Positions 1-9,004 of a stretch of 64,000 nt of DNA are shown here, in pieces. The position numbers and the translations under genes were made by a program. How positions within the stretch are numbered: position 1 is the stretch's first letter; each line of letters opens with the position of its first letter. The stretch spans positions 372,001 to 436,000 of the forward strand of contig OZ037901.1 of assembly GCA_964035575.1 (NCBI GenBank). Direction: 5' to 3'. This stretch comes from Rhynchopus sp. YZ270_cl-10. Taxonomy: Eukaryota; Euglenozoa; Diplonemea; Diplonemida; Diplonemidae. Under the pieces are notes generated by a model. That model worked only from the letters and a program-made list of their open reading frames with translations, had not been told where the DNA came from and ran no database searches.

Positions 1-334
1 CTTTTTTTTCAGCCAATTTTTTGTGCTTAAAAATTGGCACCACTGTAACAACAACGTTTTCCGTAATGGATTTCATTACCCCTTTCCATATTCTTAGTCT
101 TTACCATTTCTTACCTTCACTGCTGACGGGGTTCAACTCAGTAGAACTGATTTCAGTGGATCCCATGGGGTTTTCATTGGTATTCATAGATTTGTCGCCT
201 TTTTGTGAGCATTAGTGAAGAATAAAATGTAGATTCACAGAATGTGAGTTCTGTGTCCCCCAAACACTACCCCGTTATTGGCCTTTATCGTGTTTTTGTT
301 ACCCCACCCCACTCAGAACTCCAAAAACTTCAAT

Positions 335-438
335 CGTTTTGTTACACCTTCTGTTGACCGCAGGGGCCTTTGTGCTTTCATCCGGATGGTTGGTATCGTA
401 TGTGGGTCGGAGGTGCCTGCATCAATAACTACTATTTT
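335..438 (+). repeat. Dispersed tail repeat, family F1 (divergent copy)
   Basis: Matches the copies at 12139-12276, 22948-23080 and 26921-27065. Shared landmarks in order are CTTCTGTTG, GCAGGG, CTTTCATCCGGATGG, GGCATCGTACGTGGGTC (here GGTATCGTATGTGGGTC), GGAGGTGCCTGCAT, then an AATAACT-type terminus running into T. The fixed end followed by a T run resembles the 3' end of a non-LTR retroelement. This copy is the most diverged of the clear ones. Confidence 0.7.
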
Positions 439-446
439 TTTGTGAT

Positions 447-492
447 ACACTGTTCACGAGAGGGCTTTGTATTTCATGTCAACTTTCTTTGA
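447..492 (+). repeat. Dispersed tail repeat, family F4
   Basis: The segment with CACGAGAGGGCTTTGTATTT and then GTCAACTTTCTTTG recurs almost exactly at 62445-62486, 62 kb away. The terminal half (GTATTTCAAGTCAACTTT) also sits inside the calmodulin intron at 44117-44138. It ends CAACTT plus a T/C run, like families F1 and F2. It is probably a very short retroelement 3' end. Confidence 0.6.
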
Positions 493-1456
493 GACCAACT
501 GTATTCCTTTTGCGAAGATAATCGATACACACACCCGAACAGCAGGCGTATACAATAGTGAAGTTCACAACATAAGTAGAGCCTGCTTCAGTGGGATTGT
601 CGAAGAAAAACAGGAGGAAAAATAGCATGGTGTTGGTTCCTGGGAAAAGGTGTTCAAGGGGACGGTGGTTTCGGAAATTACTTGAGGGGTTTAATCGGGT
701 TTCTGAGATCTCTTCTGGAAGTTTCGCGTTGGGCTCATTTTGTTCGGTATCCAAAAGAAAACCTTGCAAAGGTTTTCATTATTGTTTTCCCCAAAAAATA
801 AATGTTACTGCCCTGTGTTTAGAAGATGTTGCTTCCGAACACATTCTTAAGCAAAGGGTGTAGCCTAGGACACTATGAGGTGTTCCGTTCCTGTATCAAC
901 TTCATTTTGTGTTAAACGTGTTTTTTAAAATTTAATTCTAGGAGAACAGTGAGTCTCTTTGTGAACGTGGGCCACAAAGTAAATACCCGTGTGTGTCATA
1001 TCAGGGTGATTCCTGTGCATCGTTCACATATTTCTGTGTGTGGTCCACTGCAGCAACAGACTTTCATTCATCCAACCAGTCTTTTTGAAGTGATACCCCC
1101 TACCCCTCTACCTACCCTGCTGCATTGCTTTGTTTTTTTGCTTGAATTCTTTCTCGTGCCAAGGTGAAACGGGAAAAGCATAGAGTAAAAAAGTCATGGG
1201 GTTTTATTGAAATGAGACAGTGTTGGGTCCTTGGGGCTTGGGGATGACAAGACAGTTGCGTTTGGCGGATGACGTCCAACCCATCAAAGAAGCATTGCCC
1301 TCGATAGATGCAGGGGACGCAGGAACACCGGCAATGTAAAGTGTAATGTAAACTTGAACCGGATGCATACTCGATAGATTACCCCAAACACACGTCAGCT
1401 ATTTTACACAAAAACACATTTTTTTGCGCAAGTTTTCTTGTAAAGTTATCTATAAA

Positions 1457-3091
1457 ATGTCGACCCCAAAGGCACCGACGACAGCAGCGAAGTGTGTGAT
1501 GCGGCAGCTGAAGCAGTTGGCAGACTCGCCGATCAAGGGGTGCTGTGCAGGGCCGCTGGACGACAACCTGTTTGAGATACACTGCACTGTGGTGGGGCCG
1601 GAGGGGACGCCGTACGCAGGGGTGAAGCTGCACTTTGTGCTGGAGCTGTCTGAGACGTACCCGGTGACGCCGCCGAACGCGTACTTTGTGACGGACATTG
1701 CGTACCAGGGTGGGGCGAGCATGAAGGACGCAAAGGGGCGGACGTCGGTGTGTCTGAACCTGTTTGGGAACTTCTCGGGGGCACACACGGAGTGGGCGAC
1801 GAGTGCGGAGGGGTGGTCGAGTGGGTATTCACTGGAGACAGTGCTGGTGCAGATGCAGAGTGTGCTGCACGACACGTTCCTGTCGACGTCGGGTGCGGAC
1901 GTGGCACGTGCACAGAAGTCTGCGGTGTCTGGGCGGTGCTCGTGCGGGCACACTGACAAGGTGCCATACCCGTCGATTCCAACGGAGTCGCGGACGGACG
2001 GGGCTGGGGCAGGGGCGCGTGGGGTGCCTGTGTGCTATGCGACGAATGCGTCTGTGGAGGAGGAGGGGGTGATCCTGGGGATTGGGATTACAGTGGAGCG
2101 TGGACACATGACGACACCTGCGGAGCTGCTGAGTCTTGAGGCGTTCCGTGGCGGGGTGGTGCGGAGCAGCGACAACGCGACGGCGTTCCAGCACTTCCTG
2201 CCGCTGTCGCTGAATGCGGCGCACCACGCACGCCTGCTGGCGGACAAGTCTCTGCTGCACACGAGTGTGAAGGGGCTGTGCGATGCGCTGGGGCGGGAGG
2301 ACCTGAAGACGCTGGCGTTCCCTGCGGCGCTTGCGACTGTGTGTGCGCTGGTGATGACGTCGCTTGTGGTGGAGGTGAACAAGCGGGCGGACGGGGCGGC
2401 AAGCGACCACTTCATTGACCAGTACTATCGGCTGCTGCACACGCTGCTTGTTGTGGACGGGGAGTCGAAGGGGGCGATCTCGCGGTGGGCGCACAGCCGC
2501 GTTGTGGAGCCGTTTGTGCGTGAGCCGAGCAAGCGCAGCAAGGACCACACACCGAACCTGGGGCTTGTGCTGGCGGTGCTGCCGCTTGCGCGCTTTGAGT
2601 GGAAGGACGTGTCTGGGCCGCTGACGGAGGAGAGCAGCGCCCGCAACGTGTTCTGGGTCGTTGAGGGGCCACGTGCGCAGCCCGGCCCACACACGGAGCT
2701 TGCAGACCCGACGTACGGGACTGCTGCAGACCGCTGCAGGAAGATGTTTGACAGCACACCAGTGTCGCGGAAGCTGATGTGCTTCCAGCGTGTTTTCATG
2801 GATGTGGCGAAGGGGACAAGCCTGGCGGAGCTGGAGGCGTGCTGGGGCGGCATCAGTGCCGAGGCGAAGGGGCACATCAAGCAGGCGCATGCGGATGTTG
2901 CGAAGATGACCACGTGGGACGAGCACTACGCACACCTGGGGGTGTCGCTCACGACTGGTGTTGAGGCACAGGCACGCAGGCTTGTCAAGGCCTTGGAGAG
3001 GAGCAAGGAGTTGGGCTACCATGCACGTCCTCGGGGTGGCAAGGGTGGGAAGGGGGGGAAGGGTGGGAAGGGTTACAAGGGGAGGAAGTGA
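1457..3091 (+). CDS. UBC-fold (E2-like) protein with long C-terminal extension and Gly/Lys-rich tail
   Basis: A 544-residue protein. Residues ~12-150 read as a ubiquitin-conjugating fold: AGPLDDNLFEIHCTVVGPEG, the YPVTPP strand-turn, VCLNLFGNF around Cys99 at the E2 catalytic-cysteine position, and a final helix WSSGYSLETVLVQMQSVL. The usual HPN triad before the cysteine is replaced (AYQGGAS), so activity may be altered. Residues ~170-520 form a region I cannot assign; it contains a CSCGH motif and a LSLEAF...FLPLSLNAAHH stretch. I recall similar protist proteins with a UBC domain followed by such a region, but cannot confirm it. The C-terminus is basic: GGKGGKGGKGGKGYKGRK. I chose the ATG at 1457 because the fold starts there; an in-frame ATG at 1424 would add 11 residues. 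No intron is needed. The likely role is ubiquitin transfer or a ubiquitin-pathway scaffold. Confidence 0.85.
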   Translation: MSTPKAPTTAAKCVMRQLKQLADSPIKGCCAGPLDDNLFEIHCTVVGPEGTPYAGVKLHFVLELSETYPVTPPNAYFVTDIAYQGGASMKDAKGRTSVCLNLFGNFSGAHTEWATSAEGWSSGYSLETVLVQMQSVLHDTFLSTSGADVARAQKSAVSGRCSCGHTDKVPYPSIPTESRTDGAGAGARGVPVCYATNASVEEEGVILGIGITVERGHMTTPAELLSLEAFRGGVVRSSDNATAFQHFLPLSLNAAHHARLLADKSLLHTSVKGLCDALGREDLKTLAFPAALATVCALVMTSLVVEVNKRADGAASDHFIDQYYRLLHTLLVVDGESKGAISRWAHSRVVEPFVREPSKRSKDHTPNLGLVLAVLPLARFEWKDVSGPLTEESSARNVFWVVEGPRAQPGPHTELADPTYGTAADRCRKMFDSTPVSRKLMCFQRVFMDVAKGTSLAELEACWGGISAEAKGHIKQAHADVAKMTTWDEHYAHLGVSLTTGVEAQARRLVKALERSKELGYHARPRGGKGGKGGKGGKGYKGRK

Positions 3092-4514
3092 TGTTCTGTG
3101 TGCCTGTGTGAGTTGCGTTGTGTTGGTCCACACACACAGCCGCCTTGGCTTGACCTCACGACTGCATGCTGTGTGCTAACGTTGTTTGCTTCTTTCTTCT
3201 GCTGTTGACTGCCTCCACACGTCTGTCCACAAAGTCCTACCTTTTACACCTCTAACCAAACTCGCCGCAGTGCACATGGCTGCCTGCAGAGCGCTCTTAG
3301 GCATGGAGTGGACACGTGTGTTGTGTGGTGCAGGGTTGCTTTGTTGGGGGAAGACTGAAACTGTTCATGTGTCGTGTTTCCGTCTGTTCTCTTTCTTTGT
3401 TGTGTTGTTTTGTTGTTTTGTTGCCACTATCCCACACCGGTGCTTGAGGTACTGATCAGCCTCGTTTGCGGCTGATCAGCAAACCTTGCAACTGGACTGA
3501 CACTTTTCTTCTTAAATTTTCTGGTGCCCACGTCTGTCAGAGGCGTTTTGCACTTTCAACTTCTTTTGCGTTGTTGTTTATTTTTCATTTTGCGGTCTTT
3601 TTTCTCTTCTCGCTTATTGATATCTGCACAACACCATTTCCCATACATTTGTTGTATCATTCTCCTCTCAGTTGGCAGCCAACTTACTTGTCGCACGTCT
3701 GCAAGGCTGCGAACCTCGCTGTCTTCAGTGCAGCATACCACGAGTCCTCTCCTGTGCACCTGACGGCAGAGGTGTGTCCTGCACATTCGGCAGAGTTGTT
3801 ACATTCGATCTCATGGTTCACGCCAGCGGGTCATGACCACAATGCGTGCTGCGCAGTGGTGGGGTGGGTTGGGTAGGGTTGATGGTTGGAGCAGAGCTGG
3901 TGTGCCTTCGTCACGAACGAAGAGACCTACGGCTACGTGGTGTGGGTGCAGGGAGGGTTCTGTGGGTGGCCACGTGCACATGGGATGGGTGCACTCTTGA
4001 GGGTCTTCACATGCCCATGGGTGGGAAATGGTGGAGAGAACATTTCCCGTGACGGGCATTTTATTGTGCCAAAGCAGGGAGGGCTCTGTGGGTGGCCACG
4101 TGCACAGAGATAGGTGCTGTCGGGGTGATCTGTCGACAACATGGAGTGTCAGATACAGGGTGCACATGCCCAGGGGTGGGGGTGGGGTGGGACTGTGCAG
4201 ATGGGTATACAGTTGGCTTTAAGCCATCTTTTTCCTGCACTGGGTGTGTGTGTTAACTGTACCACAGGTGTTTGCAGATCCATTGGGACAATAATATGCA
4301 GCGACAGTGCTTCTTAAGAGAGAGAGAGAGAGATATACTGTGAGGTGTACATAGGGGAATATGGCGATGTTTTGGGGTTGATTTGAGTAGCTTAGAGGAG
4401 GTAAGGGGGTAGAGGTTGCACCAACGAGCATTACTTGCTGACTTGTCTGTAGGGAAAACACACAGGACACTCTGAAAGTACACTCTGAAAGAGACCAAAA
4501 AGACAAGACAAAAT
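3092..4514. other. Intergenic region with a short internal duplication
   Basis: No convincing gene. A ~33-bp segment (GCAGGGAGGG(T/C)TCTGTGGGTGGCCACGTG...) occurs at 3948-3980 and again at 4074-4106. A degenerate F2-type tail (CAGAGGCGTTTTGCACTTTC followed by AACTTC) lies near 3538-3570. An AG microsatellite lies at ~4318-4333. CTGTAG and CACACAG dinucleotide contexts upstream of 4515 could serve as splice acceptors for the next gene. Confidence 0.5.
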
Positions 4515-5871
4515 ATGGCTGACCAGCTCGCAGAATTGTTAGGGATCTCGCGTGTGAAGGCTGAGAACCTTCTTGAGGCAAGCGGTGGCAACGTATGTTT
4601 TGCTCATTCCGTGCTTATCCCGGCCTCCCGGACAAACACCATCCCGCTCCTTTAAATATGCAGAAGAGGTGCATTCTCTTCAAATTCGCAGGCCGCAATT
4701 TATTACCAAAGCCACAACGTATTTTATGGAGTGCCACCTGCCTCCGCCTAATGAGGAGTTTACACTTTTCAAAATTTGTACTTTTCTCACTGAGGTGGTT
4801 CTTCTAACACTCTCCCTTTCCTCTTCTTTACTTCACTTTCCCCAACAGATCGAGACCGCAGCGAACCTCTTCTTCTCCGCACAGTCGTCTCCTGTGCCTG
4901 CCGCATCGTCTGCTCCTGTCAGGTCTTCTGTGCCTGCACCGGTTCCGGTTCCGGTTCCTGCAGTTGAACCTGCTGCACCGAGCGCATCGGTGTCCCCTGT
5001 TGCGCCTGAGTCTGTGTCTGCGCCTGCGCCGTCGCAGGAGTGCAGCTATGCAGTGCAGCCTGGTGGAAAGGATATCAAGGTGCGTGTCGCGTCGCCTGCT
5101 GGCCAGCTCGACCTGACAGTGGACAACAACACCCCCCTCGGCCTCTTCAAGCAGGACCTCAGCACCAAGCACAACGTCGGCATCGACGCAAACGAAATGA
5201 AGATCATGGCAGGCTTCCCCCCCAAAGCCCTTCCCGACACCCCTGAGGCCACCCTCGCCTCGCTTGGTGTACAGCGCGGCGAAAAGCTTGTCATCTCCAA
5301 AGGAGAAGTCAAGACTATGGTCCAAGGACACACCAACGGAAAGTACATTCCCCCAACCGACAAAAACCGCTCCTTCACGAGACGTGAGATGCCTGGGGAC
5401 AACAGCTGTCTCTTCCACGCATGCCGCTACGTTCTCCAGAACAAGGAGAGGGGTGAGTTTGCGACGATGCGGAAGCAGATGAGCGATATTGTGCTGTCCG
5501 ACCCGACGACCTTTTCGACAGCGTTCTTGGGACAGCCGAACGCCTCGTACGCAGAGTGGATTAAGGGGTCGAGCAACTGGGGGGGTGCCATTGAGCTGTC
5601 CATTCTCTCTGTCCTCCATCAGACAGAGATCTGCGCATTAGACGTCCAGACAAAGCGCATGTACCGTTACGGAGAGGACAAGGACTACACCTGCAGGGCC
5701 TTCGTCCTCTACAGTGGCAACCACTACGACGCAATGGCTCTCGCCGAGTACGGTGGCGCCCCTGACGCAAATGACCAAGTGCTCTTCGCCAAAAGCGATA
5801 TGAGTGTCTTCAAAAAAGCAGAGCAATTCATTGACGGCGAACACTCAAAGTTCCTGACCTCCGGGAAGTGA
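4515..5871 (+). CDS. OTU1/YOD1-type deubiquitinase, two exons
   Basis: Exons 4515-4592 and 4849-5871 join in phase 0 to give 366 residues. Exon 1 encodes MADQLAELLGISRVKAENLL and continues smoothly into exon 2, giving a UBA-like helix pair. A Pro/Ala/Val/Ser-rich linker follows, then a UBX-like domain (~residues 80-150, with KVRVASPAGQLDLTV) and the OTU protease core. The catalytic box is GDNSCLF with Asp210 and Cys213. The catalytic His is in SGNHYDAM (His318). The UBX-like plus OTU order is that of OTU1/YOD1, which trims ubiquitin chains with the p97/Cdc48 ATPase in ER-associated degradation. Animal and yeast OTU1 end in a C2H2 zinc finger; this protein stops after FIDGEHSKFLTSGK and lacks it. 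The N-terminal UBA-like segment is also not part of the usual layout. Identification as OTU1-type is strong; the p97 link is inferred. Confidence 0.9.
4593..4848 (+). other. Intron of the OTU1-type gene
   Basis: A 256-bp GT-AG intron starting GTATGTTTTG and ending in a pyrimidine-rich tract plus CCCAACAG. Splicing joins ...LEASGGN to IETAANLF and keeps the frame. The alternative, reading through from an ATG at 4573, would replace the UBA-like start with low-complexity sequence. Confidence 0.85.
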
Positions 5872-6344
5872 GGAGTTTTTGTTTTCCCCCCCCCTTTTTT
5901 CCAACTTCTCTTTTTTGGGTGGGGGGGGCAGGGAAGACCAATTAGGGCAGGTCACGCATTTTTTTTTTTTTTATTAGAGTTATTTCTTGATGTCCAGTTT
6001 TTTTGTGGGTTTAGAAGCTGAGTGGTGTGTTGGAAAACGTCTGCATGACACTGGTGAAGTGCCCTATGGTATTCTCATCTATGCGATTAGGAGTGAACAT
6101 CGTGTGATAAACTGTTACCAAACTACTATATTTTATCACCAAGTGATCGATTCAGGACGACGTGCGTCTGTACCTATTAAGTACTATAGCCTTCGGCCGA
6201 CAATGAGCACACCTCCAAGAGGGCCCCAAGACTCTTTTTGACGGCTACAAAAATATATTTCAAGGTGACTGTGAGCACGTGGCTTAGGTTCATCTTACAA
6301 ACTCCTCTCCCTTTTTTTTTTCTGCTCAAGAAACGTAAACTTCC
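5872..6344. other. Intergenic region after the OTU gene
   Basis: C- and T-homopolymer runs follow the stop codon. No gene is visible. An F3 tail repeat at 6260-6320 sits directly before the first giant palindrome. Confidence 0.5.
6260..6320 (+). repeat. Dispersed tail repeat, family F3
   Basis: Shares the ordered blocks CAAGGTGAC, GAGCAC, GGCTTAGG, TCATCTTA, AAAC and then a C/T-rich run with 8787-8842, 17861-17912 and 22884-22941. The fixed order, short length and pyrimidine-rich end suggest a truncated retroelement 3' end. Two of the copies (6260 and 8787) directly bracket the pair of giant palindromes. Confidence 0.55.
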
Positions 6345-7562
6345 CCCCCCCCCCCTAGGGGGGGGCAAAACCTTCAGGACGGGTGAGGCATTTTTGGAAA
6401 AAGTGGTTTTGTGAGCAAAAAACCTGTCAACACCCCTCATACCCCCCAGAAATGGGTCAGAAACACCCTGAGACCCGAAAATCCATGATTAGGGCACCTC
6501 AGAATATGAAAAAATGCAAAAAAAATAGTGAAAAAGTGGCTTTTGACGGTTTTGGCCATGTTGGGTAAAATGGCCATTTTTTGAGAAAAAAATCAAAAAA
6601 ACAGCAAAATTTCGACATCATGACAGCTGCTTGGGCACGAAACTACCCCAAAAATGTCCTGTGAGTCCATTCCGACCTGTTTTGGACACTTTAGGCACTT
6701 GTTTTGGTGTTTTTTTTGGTGTTGTGAGGTCAAAAAAGATCCCCTGACTATCCCCTGGCAGCCCTGGGCCGCGACTTGCGCCCTGCTTTTAGACCCACTC
6801 TGGGCCAAAAAATGGGCGAAAACCTCCGAAAAAGCACTCTGGGAGCCCAGATAGTTCCAAATTTCCACCGCACACCCTCAAAAACACCTCAAAAACATGT
6901 CAGAAAAACATTTTCAAAAACACACTTTTTCAAATAAGTCATTATGGAACCTGCCCAGATGAACTTTTTGAAAAAAGTGTGTTTTTGAAAATATTTTTCT
7001 GGCATGTTTTTGAGGTGTTTGGGTGGGTTTCTGGTGGATATATGGAACTATCTGGGTCCCCGGAGTGCTTTTTCGAGGGTTTTCACCCATTTTTTGGCCC
7101 AGAGGGGGTCCAAAAGCAGGGCGCAAGTCGCGGCCCAGGGCTGCCAGGGGATAGTCAGGGGATCTTTTTTGACCTCAAAACACCAAAAAAACACCAAAAA
7201 AGGCGATAAATGTGTTCAAAACAGGTCGGAATGGACTCGCGGGACATTTTTGGGGCATATTTGTGCCCAGACAGGCCTAATGATGACAAATTTTTGCTTT
7301 TTTTTTTGAAATATTGGTCAAAAATGGCCATTTGACCAAAATGGCCCAAACGGCCAAAATGGTCTATTTTTGCTATTTTTTTCCATTTTTTTGTATCTCT
7401 GGGGTGTCTCACCTATAGAACACCCCCAAACCACACCCCAAAACCATCTCTGACCCGAAATTTTCGGTGGTTTGCGGGTACTTTGCACGTAAATCCAAAA
7501 AAATCGAAATGCCTCAAAAAAATAGGGGTTTTGCCCCCACCTACCCCCCCCCCCCCCCCCCC
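6345..7562. repeat. Giant imperfect palindrome P1 (foldback element)
   Basis: Two arms of ~590 bp (6345-6934 and 6968-7560) are inverted copies around a spacer of about 30 bp. For example, TCCCCTGACTATCCCCTGGC in the left arm reappears reversed at ~7146-7165. The outer ends are runs of C/G with CCCTAGGGGG-like sequence. The arms differ by many substitutions, so this is the older of the two palindromes. Internal motifs (e.g. GTGAGTCCATTCCRACCTGT) are shared with P2, so they belong to one family. Frames across the arms appear on both strands only because of the inverted symmetry. No transposase is present. Confidence 0.9.
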
Positions 7563-8770
7563 TTAGGGGGTACGACTCCAGCCATTTTTTGCGCACGGAA
7601 AATTCATTTGGCATTATCTGGTCATCTCCAAGGCAACTGCGGGTGAAAAACACCCTCAGAGTGGGTCACAGGGGGCCTGTGGGTCGAAAAACGACCCAGA
7701 AGCCACCCCAGAATACAAAAAAATGGAAAAAAATAGTGAAAAAACGGCTTTTTTCACGTTTTGGCCACTTTGGGCAAAATAGCGATTTTTCGAGAAAAAA
7801 ATCAAAAACCGGGATATTTTTTGACATCACAAAGCCTCCTTTGGCACAAATATACCCCAAAAGTGGCCTGTGAGTCCATTCCAACCTGTTTTGGACATAT
7901 TTGACACTTTTGGAAGTGTTTTTTTGGTGTTTTTAGGTCAAAAAAATGCCCAAGACGTCCCCAAGACATCCCCAAGACACTTTGCACACCCCCTGTTACG
8001 GTCATATTTTTTTCGTTTTTTTGCCTGAAACCCCCAAAATACCCCTCCCGGACCCCACATAGTCCCGAATATCCATCACACACCCACTCAGAGTGAGTAG
8101 AAGCACCCCAAAAAAAATATTTTTTAAAGCCCTTCAACTTCAACATGGATGCTGCCGAAACTGAAGCACAATTTTAGGGCTTTAAAAAATATTTTTTTTG
8201 GGGTGCTTCTACTCACTCTGAGTGGGTGTGTGATGGATATTCGGGACTATGTGGGGTCCGGGAGGGGTATTTTGGGGGTTTCAGGCAAAAAAACGAAAAA
8301 AATATGACCGTAACAGGGGGTGTGCAAAGTGTCTTGGGGATGTCTTGGGGACGTCTTGGGCATTTTTTTGACCTAAAAACACCAAAAAAACACTTCCAAA
8401 AGTGTCAAATATGTCCAAAACAGGTTGGAATGGACTCACAGGCCACTTTTGGGGTATATTTGTGCCAAAGGAGGCTTTGTGATGTCAAAAAATATCCCGG
8501 TTTTTGATTTTTTTCTCGAAAAATCGCTATTTTGCCCAAAGTGGCCAAAACGTGAAAAAAGCCGTTTTTTCACTATTTTTTTCCATTTTTTTGTATTCTG
8601 GGGTGGCTTCTGGGTCGTTTTTCGACCCACAGGCCCCCTGTGACCCACTCTGAGGGTGTTTTTCACCCGCAGTTGCCTTGGAGATGGCCAGATAATGCCA
8701 AATGAATTTTCCGTGCGTTTGGTCCCAGCCAAAATGGCTGGAGTCGTATCCCCTACCCCCCCCCCCCCCT
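7563..8770. repeat. Giant near-perfect palindrome P2 (foldback element)
   Basis: The left arm ~7578-8133 and right arm ~8176-8733 appear essentially identical when reversed, separated by a 43-bp spacer that contains TCAACTTCAACATGG. The ends carry TACGACTCCAGCCATTTT next to poly-C/poly-G with TAGGGG. The very high arm identity implies recent formation or active arm-to-arm gene conversion. It lies head-to-tail against P1 and shares motifs with it. No coding content. Confidence 0.92.
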
Positions 8771-8786
8771 TTAGACTATTGTTTTT

Positions 8787-8842
8787 TGAAGGTGACGAAG
8801 CACTGTGACTGAAGCTTATCTTACTAACCTTTTTCTTTTTTT
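8787..8842 (+). repeat. Dispersed tail repeat, family F3
   Basis: GAAGGTGACGAAGCACTGTG, then GCTTATCTTACTAACC and a T/C run. Diverged relative of the copies at 6260 and 22884. Confidence 0.45.
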
Positions 8843-9004
8843 GTGGTTTGAACCCCCCAGTTAGACTGGCTAAACTTCGTATTGCGCGGTAACAAAAGAA
8901 AAGACTGTTTTATTATGTTTCAAAAAAAAAAGAAAGCCCCCTTTAAGAAATCGTAACGGGAAAAGCAAACGATGGTTTCAGTGGCTTTGTGAGAAGAAAA
9001 AGAA

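Larger units (their letters stand above)
1..1456. other. Intergenic region, no gene recognised
   Basis: AT-rich DNA with only short, unconvincing open frames. It carries two recognisable repeat tails (listed separately at 335-438 and 447-492). The last ~250 bases, including a T-rich stretch followed by several AG dinucleotides just before the next ATG, would suit a 5' processing region for the downstream gene. Confidence 0.5.

Noticed and set aside
1829-3133. 434-codon minus-strand frame opposite the UBC gene
   Set aside because: Arg/His/Pro/Leu-rich shadow of a GC-rich coding strand; the + frame has a recognisable fold.
7589-8732. Pairs of identical proteins encoded on opposite strands around 7.6-8.7 kb
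   Set aside because: They are mirror images produced by the palindrome, with Phe/Lys-rich low-complexity content.
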